NCBI RefSeq assembly: GCF_001428865.1
Contig: NZ_LMIV01000001.1
Span: forward strand, 1,921,997-1,985,996
From: Sphingomonas sp. Root241
Lineage (GTDB): Bacteria; Pseudomonadota; Alphaproteobacteria; Sphingomonadales; Sphingomonadaceae
Direction of reading: 5' to 3'
Length of the DNA: 64,000 nucleotides
The position numbers were made by a program, and so were the translations under genes. This document shows positions 35,153 through 44,751 of the stretch, in pieces (within the stretch, counting starts at the first letter, position 1; each line of letters begins with the position of its first letter). The notes beneath the pieces were generated by a model that ran no database searches, was not told the DNA's origin, and worked only from the letters and a program-made list of their open reading frames with translations.

Positions 35153-35989
35153 ATGATCCGCGTATCCCTGATGGCCTTTTGTTGCGCGTTATCCTTAACC
35201 GCGCCTGCCCAATCCGCCCCGCAACCCACGCAAAACCAAGCCTCCGCGCCTACTGTATTGCCCAGCTATGCCACTGTTGCAGGCTTGGTGTTGGGCGCGC
35301 CTCTGATCTTGGATGCGCGTATTCGCAGCGCCGTGCGGATCAAGGGGCCCGAAGCGGCAAATGTCGCGCCCGGAAGGGCCAGATTCTATGTCGAGGCCGA
35401 TGTCACGGCCCTGATTCGGGGCTCGGGAGGGGTCGCACAGAGAATCGGGTACGTCGTCGATCTGCCCCTCGATCAGCGCGGGCGCGAGCCCAAGCTCAAG
35501 AAACAGCGCGTGCTCCTGTTCGCCCGCGCCGTCGCCAATCGGCCCGATCAGGTCCAGCTCGCCAACCTTGACGGCCAGCGCGCTTATTCGCCGGAGCTCG
35601 ACGCTCTGGTGCGCGGAATCGTGCGCGAGACGATCGCCGGAGACGCACCGCCAGCGATCACTGGCGTCGGCAATGCGTTCCACGTCCCCGGCTCGCTGCC
35701 CGGAGAGGGCGAGACCCAGGTGTTCCTGCAGACCGCCGGCGGCGCGCCGGTGTCGCTCCAGATCCTGCGCCGCCCGGGCGAGCAGCCGCGCTGGTCTGTC
35801 TCATTGGGGGACATTGTCGACGAATCGGCCGGGCCGCCCCGGCCGAACACCTTGCTCTGGTATCGCCTCGCCTGCGGACTGCCGCGCCAATTGCCGGCGG
35901 GCAGCATCGAATCGGACGATCCCGCCAATGCGGCAATCGCACGGCAGGACTATGAAATCGTCCTGCGCGCGCTGGGTCCCTGTGCCTGA
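35153..35989 (+). CDS. exported hypothetical protein
   Basis: I do not recognise it. The 278-residue protein has a Sec signal (MIRVSLMAFCCALSLTAPAQS). The mature region has YVEADVTALIRG, VDLPLDQRGREPKLKKQRVLLFAR and a final part with two Cys (LACGLPRQLPAG and LGPCA) that may form a disulfide. It is divergent from tonB, sharing a 221-base intergenic region; an AT-rich TATAAG stretch at 35120-35125 may be its -10 region. Confidence 0.65.
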   Translation: MIRVSLMAFCCALSLTAPAQSAPQPTQNQASAPTVLPSYATVAGLVLGAPLILDARIRSAVRIKGPEAANVAPGRARFYVEADVTALIRGSGGVAQRIGYVVDLPLDQRGREPKLKKQRVLLFARAVANRPDQVQLANLDGQRAYSPELDALVRGIVRETIAGDAPPAITGVGNAFHVPGSLPGEGETQVFLQTAGGAPVSLQILRRPGEQPRWSVSLGDIVDESAGPPRPNTLLWYRLACGLPRQLPAGSIESDDPANAAIARQDYEIVLRALGPCA

Positions 35990-36030
35990 GGTTCGGCCAG
36001 CGCTTTTTGGATCGGGTTGATTCGCTTTCT

Positions 36031-36117
36031 CCGTTCGCCCTGAGCTTGTCGAAGGGCCGCTCTTCTTCGCGCGGCCCCCGAACGAGGATGGTCCTTCGAC
36101 AAGCTCAACACGAACGG
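36031..36117. repeat. inverted repeat of the GAGCTTGTCGAAG family, copy 2
   Basis: CCGTTCGCCCTGAGCTTGTC at the left and its inverse (CCTTCGACAAGCTCAACACG...) at 36093-36117 flank about 37 bases. It lies between the converging exported-protein gene and folB. Confidence 0.85.
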
Positions 36118-36133
36118 AAAGCGGCTATCGCGC

Positions 36134-36505
36134 TCAGCGCCGGTGACGCACCATGTTGATGCCGATCGATTCGCCCTGTTCGGCGATCGCCAGCTTCACG
36201 ATGCGGATCTCCACGCGCTGTACCCGCGCATCCGAGACGAAGAGCGTTTCGCAGACATGCTCGGCGACTGCCTCGATCAGCGTGAAGTGCACGTCCCTGG
36301 GCAGCGCGGTGGTCGCGGCGTGCTTGAGATCGATATAGCTTTTGGAAGCGCTCAGCGGCGTATCGGGTGCGAAGCGCTCGGGCATGTCGATATCGACGGT
36401 CACCGAGATTCGCAGCGGCTGCGGCAGATGCGTCTCTTCGGAATATATGCCGGTCAGCACCTCTACTTCGAGGTCGTGCACCTGGAGCTGGAGCAGATCG
36501 CGCAA
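36134..36505 (-). CDS. folB: dihydroneopterin aldolase
   Basis: A 123-residue folate-pathway enzyme that cleaves 7,8-dihydroneopterin to 6-hydroxymethyl-dihydropterin. It has the FolB fold blocks VHDLEVEVLTGIYSEET (with the conserved G-x-x-x-E-E), SYIDLKHAATTAL, HFTLIEAVAEHVCETL and VEIRIVKLAIAEQGE. Other folate genes are not adjacent. Confidence 0.88.
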   Translation of the reverse strand: MRDLLQLQVHDLEVEVLTGIYSEETHLPQPLRISVTVDIDMPERFAPDTPLSASKSYIDLKHAATTALPRDVHFTLIEAVAEHVCETLFVSDARVQRVEIRIVKLAIAEQGESIGINMVRHRR

Positions 36506-36638
36506 TTAACGGCCTTTCGAGGAAACCGCGCTCCCTTAAGGGCGGGCGCTGTGCGGCGCCATACCATTAATCCTTGCGCGCGCGTGCAGCGGCGCTAAAG
36601 CGCGCGGCCCCGGCGAACGCGCCGGCTGTTTGCAGGGA

Positions 36639-37163
36639 ATGGACGTGATCGCATTGGTGCCGCTGGCTGCTGTCGACCCCCAGGCCGTGGAGGCGCTGCT
36701 CGACCGCGCCTTCGGCCCGGGCCGACGCACGCGCACCGCGTACAAGATTCGCGCCGGCACCCTGCCCGTCCCCGAGCTGAGCTTCGCCGCGCTCGATGCC
36801 GACGGCGCGCTGCTCGGCACGATCCAGTGCTGGCCGGTCGAGCTCGCCTGCGACGATGGCGGTATCGTTCCGCTGGTGATGGTCGGCCCCGTTGCCGTAG
36901 AACCCGATCGACAGCACGGCGGGATCGGCCGCGCGCTGATGGAGCGGATGCTCGCGGTTCCGGGCTGCCCGTCCGAGGGGTGCGATTCGCTGATGCTGGT
37001 CGGCGATCCCGAATATTATGGCCGCTTTTTCGGCTTCACCGCCGATCGCACCGCCGGCTGGCGCCTGCCCGGGCCGTTCGAGCCGCGTCGCCTGCTCGCC
37101 CGCGGCGACAAGGTGCCCGATTGCGCGGGCGCGCTGGGCCCACGCGTCCGCCAAGCTGCTTGA
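36639..37163 (+). CDS. GNAT-family N-acetyltransferase
   Basis: A 174-residue GNAT protein. VMVGPVAVEPDRQHGGIGRALMERML (about 79-104) holds the acetyl-CoA pyrophosphate loop Q-x-x-G-I-G-x-A. LMLVGDPEYYGRFFGF is typical of the subgroup annotated as predicted N-acetyltransferase YhbS. Substrate unknown. The ATG at 36639 is used; a TTG nine bases earlier is an alternative. It opens a four-gene plus-strand run with DUF1285, Nudix and cca. Confidence 0.85.
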   Translation: MDVIALVPLAAVDPQAVEALLDRAFGPGRRTRTAYKIRAGTLPVPELSFAALDADGALLGTIQCWPVELACDDGGIVPLVMVGPVAVEPDRQHGGIGRALMERMLAVPGCPSEGCDSLMLVGDPEYYGRFFGFTADRTAGWRLPGPFEPRRLLARGDKVPDCAGALGPRVRQAA

Positions 37164-37194
37164 GAGGGGAGGCGCGCGCGCCTAACGAGCGTCC

Positions 37195-37761
37195 ATGCCC
37201 GGACCGCCGCCGCCCGATTTCACCAGCCTGTCCCTCGCGGAGATCGCACGGCTGGCCGAGGAGAATCACCTGCCGCCGGTGGAGAGCTGGAATCCCGAGC
37301 ATTGCGGCGACAGCGAGATGCGTATCGCCCGCGACGGGACCTGGTATCATCAGGGCTCGCCGATCGGCCGCGCGCCGATGGTCCGCCTGTTCTCGACCAT
37401 CCTGCGCCGCGAACCCGACGGCCGCTTCGTGCTGGTCACCCCGGTCGAGAAGCTCGACATTGAGGTGGAAGACGCCCCTTTCACTGCCGTCGAAATGAAG
37501 GTCGAAGACGAAGGCGAGGCGATGAAGCTCGCCTTCCGGCTCAACACCGGCGATCTCGTCACCGCGGGTCCCGAGCATCCGCTGCGATTCGAGGAGCGTG
37601 AGGACGGTCCCCGCCCCTATCTCCATGTCCGCGGTGGGCTCGAGGCGCTGATCGCGCGGCCGGTCTATTATGAGCTCGCCGGAATCGCGCTCGCCAATGA
37701 CAGCGCGCCGCCGGGTGTGTGGAGCAACAACGCCTTCTTCGCGCTGGAGCCGCGGCCATGA
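37195..37761 (+). CDS. DUF1285 domain protein
   Basis: A 188-residue soluble protein with PPVESWNPEHCGDSEMRIARDGTWYHQGSPIGR (about 27-59), the defining block of DUF1285, and ARPVYYELAGIAL near the C-terminus. No function is known; it commonly precedes a Nudix hydrolase and cca in alphaproteobacteria. Its stop codon overlaps the next start (ATGA). Confidence 0.88.
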   Translation: MPGPPPPDFTSLSLAEIARLAEENHLPPVESWNPEHCGDSEMRIARDGTWYHQGSPIGRAPMVRLFSTILRREPDGRFVLVTPVEKLDIEVEDAPFTAVEMKVEDEGEAMKLAFRLNTGDLVTAGPEHPLRFEEREDGPRPYLHVRGGLEALIARPVYYELAGIALANDSAPPGVWSNNAFFALEPRP

Positions 37762-38354
37762 CTCTCGCGGAACGGCTGCGCGCCGCGCTCGATGCTCCGC
37801 ATGGCGAGGAGACCATCCTCCTCGCCGGCGACCATTTCGATTTCGATCCCGAAATCGCCGGGCATCCCGCGGCGGTGCTGATCGCATTCACCGATCGCAC
37901 CGAGCCGGGCATTATCCTCACCCAGCGCACCGAGACGCTCCGCCGCCATCCCGGTCAGGTCGCCTTTCCCGGCGGCCGGATCGATCCGGATGATGACGGG
38001 CCGGTCGGCGCTGCGCTGCGCGAGGCCGAGGAGGAGATCGCCCTCCCCCCTTCCGCCGTCGACGTGATCGGGGTCGTAGACCGCTATCGCACGGTGACGG
38101 GGTATGAAGTGACGCCGGTCATCGGCGTCGTGCCGCCGGATCTGGCATTGGTCCCGGCCGAGGCCGAAGTCGCCGCGGTTTTCGAGGTCCCGCTGGCCTT
38201 CCTGTTCGACACTGCCAACCATGTCGAGGCGACCGCGCAATATCAGGGCCGGGAACGGCGTTATTATGAGATACTCTGGGGCGAACGCCGTATCTGGGGG
38301 GCAACCGCGGCCATGATCGTCAATCTCTCGCGGCGGCTGCGATGGGCGGCATGA
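37758..38354 (+). CDS. Nudix CoA pyrophosphatase-like hydrolase
   Basis: A 198-residue Nudix hydrolase of the NudL/YeaB type, which cleaves CoA derivatives. HPGQVAFPGGRIDPDDDGPVGAALREAEEEIAL holds the CoA-pyrophosphatase extension (RRHPGQVAFPGG) and the Nudix box. In the box, the Gly before the last hydrophobic residue is Ala (EEEIAL rather than EEIGL), but the catalytic R-E-x-x-E-E is intact. Start and end both overlap neighbours by ATGA. Confidence 0.88.
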   Translation: MTLAERLRAALDAPHGEETILLAGDHFDFDPEIAGHPAAVLIAFTDRTEPGIILTQRTETLRRHPGQVAFPGGRIDPDDDGPVGAALREAEEEIALPPSAVDVIGVVDRYRTVTGYEVTPVIGVVPPDLALVPAEAEVAAVFEVPLAFLFDTANHVEATAQYQGRERRYYEILWGERRIWGATAAMIVNLSRRLRWAA

Positions 38355-39532
38355 CGCTTCCGCAGGCCGATTGGCGGCACCGATTCGGGCTCGATCGGCT
38401 GGTCGAGGTGCTGGGCGAAGTGCGCTTCGTTGGCGGCTCGGTGCGCGACACGCTGCTGGGGATCGCCGTCTCGGACGTGGACCTCGCCACGCCGCTCGCA
38501 CCCGGGCGCGTGGTGGAGCTGCTCAGGGCCGCCGGCATCAAGGCGATCCCCACCGGCATCGATCACGGCACTATCACCGCGGTGCTGGAAAGCGGGCCGG
38601 TGGAAGTCACCACGCTGCGCCGCGACGTCTCCACCGACGGCCGCCGCGCCACCGTGGCCTTCACCGACGACTGGCGCGAGGATGCCGCGCGCCGCGACTT
38701 CACGATCAACGCGCTCTACGCCGACCCGCGTACGAGCGAGATCTTCGACTATTTCGGCGGGTTCGCCGATCTCGAGGCGCGCCATGTCCGTTTCATCGGC
38801 GATCCGCTCGAGCGAATCGCCGAGGACCATCTGCGTATCCTGCGTTTCTTCCGCTTCCTCGCCCGATTCGGCGATCGGGCCGATCCCGCGGGGCTCGACG
38901 CCTGCACGGCGCGCGCGAAGGACCTGATGGCGCTGTCGCGCGAGCGGATTCGCGACGAACTGCTCAAGCTGCTGGTCGCCCGGGACGCCGTGCGTGTCGT
39001 CCGCCTGATGATCGAGCGCGGCATATTCGAGCCCGTCCTTCCCGAAATCGTCTCGCCCGATCTGCTCGCCCACCTTGCCGAACGCGAAACCGCCACCGGC
39101 ATCTCCCCCGATCCGATCCGTCGGCTCGCCTCAGTGCTGCCGCGCGACGGCGCGACCGCCGACCAGATCGGCGCGCGGCTCAAGCTTTCGAACGCCGAGC
39201 GCAAGCGTCTGGTGGCGGCGATGGGCGAACCATTGGAAGCGCCGAAGCCCCTCGCTTATCGGCTGGGCAGGGAAACCGCACTCGACCGATTGCTCCTCTC
39301 GGACCGCGACATCGCACAGATCGAGGAGATCAAGTCCTGGGAAGCGCCGCGCCTTCCGCTGAGCGGCGGCGCACTCGTGGCGCGCGGCCTCGCCAAAGGG
39401 CCGGACGTCGCCCGCGCGCTGCGCGCGGTCGAGGATCGCTGGATCGCGGAAGGCTTCCCCGGCGAGGAGCGCGCGGCCGCGCTTGCCGACGAAGTGGTCG
39501 CTCAGGCCTTGCTGGCGAGCAGCAGCGAATAG
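38351..39532 (+). CDS. cca: CCA tRNA nucleotidyltransferase
   Basis: Adds or repairs the 3' CCA of tRNAs. The class II poly(A)-polymerase-like head has RFVGGSVRDTLLG and the metal Asps of SDVDLATP. The nucleotide-selecting DDWREDAARRDFTINALY and RFFRFLARFG follow, then helical neck, body and tail domains. I prefer the ATG at 38351 (ATGA overlap with the Nudix stop) to an in-frame ATG at 38342. The gene's last 31 bases overlap the 3' end of the converging GGDEF-EAL gene. Confidence 0.92.
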   Translation: MTLPQADWRHRFGLDRLVEVLGEVRFVGGSVRDTLLGIAVSDVDLATPLAPGRVVELLRAAGIKAIPTGIDHGTITAVLESGPVEVTTLRRDVSTDGRRATVAFTDDWREDAARRDFTINALYADPRTSEIFDYFGGFADLEARHVRFIGDPLERIAEDHLRILRFFRFLARFGDRADPAGLDACTARAKDLMALSRERIRDELLKLLVARDAVRVVRLMIERGIFEPVLPEIVSPDLLAHLAERETATGISPDPIRRLASVLPRDGATADQIGARLKLSNAERKRLVAAMGEPLEAPKPLAYRLGRETALDRLLLSDRDIAQIEEIKSWEAPRLPLSGGALVARGLAKGPDVARALRAVEDRWIAEGFPGEERAAALADEVVAQALLASSSE

Positions 39533-41217
39533 GCCTCGGCCTCAGGCAGCGGCCGCGCGTAGAGATAGCCCTGCCCATGAGTGCAGCCGAGCGCGGCGAG
39601 CGTCTGGGCGAGCTCGTTGGTCTCGATTCCCTCCGCAGTGGTCTGCATGCCCAGCGCCTGCGCCAGGCTGAGGATCGCACGCACGATCGCGATCTTGTCG
39701 CGGTCGGCGAGCATGCCGGAGATGAAGCTGCGGTCGATCTTGAGCAAGTCGATCGGCAGCTTCTGCAGATAGGCGAGGTTTGAATAGCCCGTGCCGAAAT
39801 CGTCCATCGCCAGCGTGGCGCCCAGATCCTTGAGCGCCAGCATCGTCCGGCTGATCCGGTCCGGATCGCTGACGATCGCGCTTTCGGTGAGCTCCAGCGT
39901 CAGGCGCGTGCCCGACACGCCATATCGCTCGAGCGCCGCCTGCACCATCTCGGGGATCCGGTCGCGCTGGAGCTGGATCGCCGACAGATTGACGGCGATT
40001 TTCACCTCACTGTCGCCGCCCGTCGCGGCATCCCACGCCGCCAGCGTCCGCGCCGCTTCCTCCATCGCCCAGCGCCCGAGCGGGATGATCAACCCCGATT
40101 CCTCGGCAACGGGGATGAACTCGTCGGGCGAGATCGCGACGCCGTTCTCATTGGTCCAGCGCGCCAGCGCCTCGAACGAAATGATCTTGCCGGAACCCAG
40201 ATCGCAGATCGGCTGATAGGCCAGGGTCATCTGGCCGTTCTCGATCGCGCGGCGCAGCTCGGTCTCGATGCTGAACTGCTCGCGGGCGATGTCGAACGCG
40301 CGGGTGTGATAGACTTCGGTCCGCCCGCTGGTCTTGGCGCGCTTCACGGCGAACTGTGCGTGGCGGATCAGATCCTCGGGCTCGCCCTTGTTGTCGGCGC
40401 CCAATGCGATGCCGATCGAGCAATCGATGCGAATCTCGAAACTGGAGAGCCTGAACGGCGTGGCGAGCGCCGCCTGGACGCGCTTGGCAACGTGCAGCGC
40501 GTCGCCGGGCCCTTCGTCGAGGGTCAGCAGCACGCCGAACTCGTCGCCGCCCATCCGCGACAATATGTCGCGGCCACGAAGCGCCCCCTTGAGGCGGCGC
40601 GCGACCGAGATCAGCAGTTCGTCGCCGGCAAGTCCCCCCATACAGGCATTGACCCGGCTGAAGCGATCGAGGTTGACCACGAGCACCGCGAAGCTCTCGG
40701 CATTGTCTATGGTGATCAGCTCTTCGAGCTGGTCGCTGAAGCCGGCGCGATTCGGCAGGCCGGTGAGGCTGTCGGTCGCCATCTCGCGGCGGAGGCTGTG
40801 CTCGGTGCGCAGCTCGGAGGTCTGGTCGACCAGCGTGACCAGGCAGCGCGGCGTGCCGCGATGCGCATCATGGCGTGCGAAGAGGACGCGGAAGTAACGG
40901 CAATCGACTTCCTCGCCGAATTGCCAGGCGGTTTCGCGCCAGGTCTCGTCCGATTCGAGGAAGCGGCGAAGCTGGGTGCCGAGCAGGCGGATCAGTGGCG
41001 ATTCGCCGGCCACGGTTCCGAGCCCGGCCATACGGAATGGGCGGTTGAGCGCGTTGAACTGGAGCTTGCCGCCTTCGAGGGCGACCGTCACCGCCGGCAC
41101 CGGCAGCAGGTCGAGCATCAGCCCGGTTTCGAGCAAGCCATCGGCGCGCGCAGGCATATCCTGAGGAGCAAACTCCACAGGCGCGGCCGAAACTGGCTTG
41201 AGCTTACCGAACGCCAT
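39502..41217 (-). CDS. diguanylate cyclase / phosphodiesterase (GGDEF-EAL), PAS-like head
   Basis: A 571-residue cytoplasmic c-di-GMP enzyme. Residues ~30-135 resemble a PAS fold. The GGDEF domain has an intact RMGGDEF (223-227) and the EAL domain an intact SFEALARW (349-351) with MDDFGTGYSNL and TTAEGIET. Both halves keep their catalytic residues, so it may make, break or switch the second messenger. Its 3' end overlaps cca by 31 bases in antiparallel fashion, so mRNA tails could pair. Confidence 0.9.
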   Translation of the reverse strand: MAFGKLKPVSAAPVEFAPQDMPARADGLLETGLMLDLLPVPAVTVALEGGKLQFNALNRPFRMAGLGTVAGESPLIRLLGTQLRRFLESDETWRETAWQFGEEVDCRYFRVLFARHDAHRGTPRCLVTLVDQTSELRTEHSLRREMATDSLTGLPNRAGFSDQLEELITIDNAESFAVLVVNLDRFSRVNACMGGLAGDELLISVARRLKGALRGRDILSRMGGDEFGVLLTLDEGPGDALHVAKRVQAALATPFRLSSFEIRIDCSIGIALGADNKGEPEDLIRHAQFAVKRAKTSGRTEVYHTRAFDIAREQFSIETELRRAIENGQMTLAYQPICDLGSGKIISFEALARWTNENGVAISPDEFIPVAEESGLIIPLGRWAMEEAARTLAAWDAATGGDSEVKIAVNLSAIQLQRDRIPEMVQAALERYGVSGTRLTLELTESAIVSDPDRISRTMLALKDLGATLAMDDFGTGYSNLAYLQKLPIDLLKIDRSFISGMLADRDKIAIVRAILSLAQALGMQTTAEGIETNELAQTLAALGCTHGQGYLYARPLPEAEAYSLLLASKA

Positions 41218-41278
41218 CGCAATCGGGGCTAGCCGGAATTGGTTAAGACCGGCTGAAGCGGGCGCCTTTCCCGCGCCT

Positions 41279-43519
41279 CTAGAAGCGGTTGTCGCGGGGA
41301 AAGCCGTTGGGCGCCATCCGCCCCGCCGCGCCGCGCGCCGCGCGCCATGCGGAAAGGTCGGTCTCGCTGCGCGTCCGGCCGCTGTCGCCGCCCATCGGCC
41401 AGCTCAGCCCCTCCTCCATCCGGAAGGTCTTGGCATCCGAAAGGCCGCCGTCGCGGTAGCGCTGGAGCTGCACGCCCTGCCCGCGCGCCAGCTCGGCGAC
41501 TTCGGACAATGGGAACACCAGCATTTTCCGGTTGTCGCCGATCGCCGCGACCGCGTCGTCCTCGGGAGCGATCGGGCGGACCAGCTTGAGATGCGCGCCG
41601 GCGCGCGGTGTCACCACCTGCTTGCCCTTGCGCGTTTCGGCGACGACGTCGGCGGCGTTGACCACGAAACCACGGCCGTCGGTCGCCGCCACCAGCAGCT
41701 TCGCCGCAGCACTCGCCGGCAGCAGCGCGATGATCTGCCGCTCGCCGTCCAGATCGACCATCAGCCGCACCGGCTCGCCGAAGCCGCGCCCGCCGGGCAA
41801 TTTGTCACCGCCCAGCGTGTAGAAACGGCCATTGTCGGTGGCGAGCAGCAACTTGTCGGTGGTCTGGGCGTGGAAGGCGAAGAGCGGGCCGTCGCCTTCC
41901 TTGAACTTGAGCGTCTCGGCCGATGCCAGCTCGACATGCCCGCGCATCGCCCGGATCCAGCCGCGCTGCGACAGGATCACGGTGATCGGCTCGCGCTCGA
42001 TCATCGCCTCGAGCGGGATCTCGCGGGTGGGGCCGGCCTCTCGGATCGCAGTCCGGCGCGCCCCGAGCGGGGTTTCGAGGCCGTAGCGCTCGATCATCTT
42101 GCCAAGGTCGCGCTTCATCCGCGTGCGCTGGCGCGCATCGGAAGAGAGCAAAAGCTCCAGCTCCGCCTGCTCCTTCTGCAACGCTTCCTGCTCGCGGCGC
42201 AGCTCCATCTCCTCCAGCCGGCGCAGCGAGCGCAGCCGCATGTTGAGGATCGCCTCGGCCTGGCGGTCGGTGAGCTGGAACTCGGCCATCATCATCGGCT
42301 TGGGCTCGTCCTCGTTACGGATGATCTCGATCACCCGGTCGAGGTTGAGGAAGGCGATGATATAGCCGCCGACCAGCTCCAGCCGATCGGCGATCTTGCT
42401 CAGCCGGTGCTCGGAGCGGCGGCGCAGCACGACGAACTGATGCTCGATCCAGGCGGCGATCGCCTCGTGCAGGCTCATCACCCGCGGCGTGCGGTGCTTG
42501 TCGAGCACGTTGAGGTTGAGCGGCACGCGCACTTCGAGGTCGGAGAGGCGATAGAGGCTCTCCATCAGCGTCTCGGCATCGACGGTGCGGCTGCGCGGCT
42601 CGAGCACGATGCGGACATCGTCGGCCGATTCGTCGCGCACGTCGCCGAGGATCGGCAATTTCTTCTCGTTGATGAGGTCGGCGATCCCCTCGATCAACTT
42701 GCCCTTCTGCACGCCGTACGAGATCTCGGAGACGATCAGGTGCCAGCCTCCGCCCTTCTCGACGACCTTCTCGATCTTCGCCCGCACCCGGAAGGAGCCC
42801 CGCCCGGTGGCATAGCTCTCGGCGATCGCCGCGGGACTGTCCACGACCACGCCGCCGGTGGGGAAATCGGGGCCGCTGACATGATCGAGCACGTTGGCCT
42901 GCGGATTGTCGATCAGCGCGACCGCGGCGTTCATGATTTCGGCGGCGTTGTGCGGCGGGATCGACGTCGCCATGCCCACTGCGATGCCTGCGGCGCCATT
43001 GGCGAGCAGATTGGGGAACAGGCCGGGGAAGAGCTCGGGCTCTTCCTCCTCTCCGTTGTACGTCAGGCGGAAATCGACCGAATTCTCGTCGAGCCCCGCC
43101 ATCAGGTCGATCGCGACCTGCGTCAGCCGCGCCTCGGTGTAGCGATAGGCCGCCGCGTTATCGCCATCGATATTGCCGAAATTGCCCTGCCCGTCGACGA
43201 GCGGGTAGCGGAGCGCAAAGGTCTGCGCGAGGCGGACCATCGCGTCATAGACCGACTGATCGCCGTGCGGATGGTATTTGCCGATCACGTCGCCGACGAC
43301 GCGCGCGCACTTCTTGTAGCCGCTCGCGGGATCGAGCTTGAGCAGCCGCATCGCCCAGAGCAGCCGGCGATGCACCGGCTTCAGCCCGTCGCGGACATCG
43401 GGCAGCGAACGCGCGGTGATCGTCGACAGCGCATAGACCAGGTAACGCTCGGAAAGCGCGCTATCGAAGGGGACGTCGGTGGGACCGGAGGGTTCGAGAA
43501 TTTCGGTGTCGAGGGTCAT
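41279..43519 (-). CDS. parC: DNA topoisomerase IV subunit A
   Basis: The 746-residue ATP-independent subunit that breaks and rejoins DNA to decatenate chromosomes. The catalytic Tyr127 lies in AYRYTEARL, and the winged helix [14 protein letters not shown] forms the quinolone pocket. The residue at the place of E. coli ParC Ser80 is Gln88. Six C-terminal beta-pinwheel blades follow the coiled coil near 420-480. The ATG at 43519 with GAGAGGA upstream is preferred; the frame extends 47 codons further. It is ParC rather than GyrA by the shorter C-terminus and the lack of a GyrA box. Confidence 0.92.
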   Translation of the reverse strand: MTLDTEILEPSGPTDVPFDSALSERYLVYALSTITARSLPDVRDGLKPVHRRLLWAMRLLKLDPASGYKKCARVVGDVIGKYHPHGDQSVYDAMVRLAQTFALRYPLVDGQGNFGNIDGDNAAAYRYTEARLTQVAIDLMAGLDENSVDFRLTYNGEEEEPELFPGLFPNLLANGAAGIAVGMATSIPPHNAAEIMNAAVALIDNPQANVLDHVSGPDFPTGGVVVDSPAAIAESYATGRGSFRVRAKIEKVVEKGGGWHLIVSEISYGVQKGKLIEGIADLINEKKLPILGDVRDESADDVRIVLEPRSRTVDAETLMESLYRLSDLEVRVPLNLNVLDKHRTPRVMSLHEAIAAWIEHQFVVLRRRSEHRLSKIADRLELVGGYIIAFLNLDRVIEIIRNEDEPKPMMMAEFQLTDRQAEAILNMRLRSLRRLEEMELRREQEALQKEQAELELLLSSDARQRTRMKRDLGKMIERYGLETPLGARRTAIREAGPTREIPLEAMIEREPITVILSQRGWIRAMRGHVELASAETLKFKEGDGPLFAFHAQTTDKLLLATDNGRFYTLGGDKLPGGRGFGEPVRLMVDLDGERQIIALLPASAAAKLLVAATDGRGFVVNAADVVAETRKGKQVVTPRAGAHLKLVRPIAPEDDAVAAIGDNRKMLVFPLSEVAELARGQGVQLQRYRDGGLSDAKTFRMEEGLSWPMGGDSGRTRSETDLSAWRAARGAAGRMAPNGFPRDNRF

Positions 43520-43557
43520 CGTCCTCTCGGTTAGCAGCCCGGAAGCTCCACGCAAAG

Positions 43558-44454
43558 CTAGACCGGCGCCGGTCGCTCCCGCCCGATCTCGCCGAGCAGC
43601 CATTCGCGGAAGCGCTTGATCTTGGGGACGTTGCGGCGGCTTTCCGGAGCGACGAACCAATAGGCATAGCCGCGGGTCGAGACCTGCTCGAACGGCCGCA
43701 CCAGCCGTCCTTCGGCGAGATCGTTGCGCCAGAAGAAGGGCGTGAGCATCGCCACGCCCTGCGCGGCCATCGCGGCATGCCCCTCATGCGCCTGCGAATC
43801 GAGGCGGACGCCGGGGCGCAGCGGACCGTCGGGCACGTCGACGCCCGCCTCGCGCAGCCACACCGTCCACCAGGGATCATGCGGACTGATCAGCTGTAGC
43901 CGCAGCAGGTCAGCGGGTTGCAGCGGGCCGTGGCGGTCGAGGAATTCGGGGCTCACCATCGGCGTGAAGTCGATCTCCATCAGCCGATCGGCGGCGAGTC
44001 CCGGCCAGCCGCCGCGACCGGCCCGGATCGCGCAATCGGCGCCTCCGCCCTCGAGATCCACCAATGCGTCGCTGGTCTCCAACCGCACCGCCATCTCGGG
44101 ATGGCCGATCTGGAAGCTGCCCAGCCGCCATGCGAGCCAGGTGTTGGCGAAGGTGTTCGACGTCGAGATGACCAGCAGCGCCTCATCCTCGGCACGGATA
44201 TTGGCGAAGGCCGAGTCGATCGCGTCGAACGCGCGCGAAATCTGCGGCGCGGCACGCGTGCCTGCGTCGGTGAGCACCACGCGGCGCTTGTCGCGGCGGA
44301 ACAGCGCCGCGCCCAACCGCTCCTCGAGCAATTTCACCTGATAGCTCACCGCCGCCTGGGTCATGCCCAGTTCCTCGGCGGCGCGGGTGAAATTGCCGTG
44401 ACGCGCGGCGGCTTCGAACACGCGGACGGCGGAAAGAGGCGGAAGGCGGCGCAT
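43558..44454 (-). CDS. LysR-family transcriptional regulator (GcvA-like)
   Basis: A 298-residue regulator. The N-terminal winged helix-turn-helix is residues 1-60 (LSAVRVFEAAARHGNFTRAAEELGMTQAAVSYQVKLLEERLG), and the periplasmic-binding-like effector domain follows. LVISTSNTFANTWLAWRL and the PxR-type ends match the GcvA subgroup. A perfect palindrome lies nine bases upstream of its start and probably is its operator. A 49-residue gene diverges from it. Confidence 0.88.
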   Translation of the reverse strand: MRRLPPLSAVRVFEAAARHGNFTRAAEELGMTQAAVSYQVKLLEERLGAALFRRDKRRVVLTDAGTRAAPQISRAFDAIDSAFANIRAEDEALLVISTSNTFANTWLAWRLGSFQIGHPEMAVRLETSDALVDLEGGGADCAIRAGRGGWPGLAADRLMEIDFTPMVSPEFLDRHGPLQPADLLRLQLISPHDPWWTVWLREAGVDVPDGPLRPGVRLDSQAHEGHAAMAAQGVAMLTPFFWRNDLAEGRLVRPFEQVSTRGYAYWFVAPESRRNVPKIKRFREWLLGEIGRERPAPV

Positions 44455-44463
44455 CGGGTTATC

Positions 44464-44478
44464 ATAAGCCCTGCTTAT
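44464..44478. promoter_or_regulatory. probable LysR operator
   Basis: ATAAGC-CCT-GCTTAT is a perfect dyad, 9 bases from the LysR start codon, and in line with the T-N11-A rule of LysR sites. Its position, overlapping the regulator's leader, suggests autoregulation and control of the divergent small gene. Confidence 0.55.
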
Positions 44479-44558
44479 CACCTGAGTCCAACCATTTGTT
44501 GGCGCCGCGGTCGCTTCAGGCTCAAATACGGGAGGCCAGCAGCACAGGAGAAACCGAC

Positions 44559-44708
44559 ATGGACCGCGATTACGCAAGCGCCGCCTGGGCCGACAACCGC
44601 CACCATCTCAGCACGGCAATCCGCCGCTTTTTCAAAAGCATGGCTCATGTATTCAAGCGCCTGAACGCGATCGAATACGACGCCCCCTGGCGGTACATGC
44701 GTCCGTGA
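44559..44708 (+). CDS. 49-residue basic protein, divergent from the LysR gene
   Basis: Starts with AGGAG eight bases upstream of the ATG and encodes MDRDYASAAWADNRHHLSTA, then RRFFKSMAHVFKRLNAIEYDAPWRYMRP. It is a short amphipathic, basic protein rich in Arg, His and aromatic residues, with no signal peptide. The good ribosome binding site and the LysR-palindrome promoter region support a real gene. Function unknown; it is likely controlled by the adjacent LysR protein. Confidence 0.6.
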   Translation: MDRDYASAAWADNRHHLSTAIRRFFKSMAHVFKRLNAIEYDAPWRYMRP

Positions 44709-44751
44709 TTTCGCCGCCCCAGGACGTCCCGAACCACTCCGAATCTTCTTC

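Noticed and set aside
41198..43534. A 778-codon open frame opposite parC
   Set aside because: The minus strand encodes an intact ParC with all motifs, so the plus-strand frame is a shadow.
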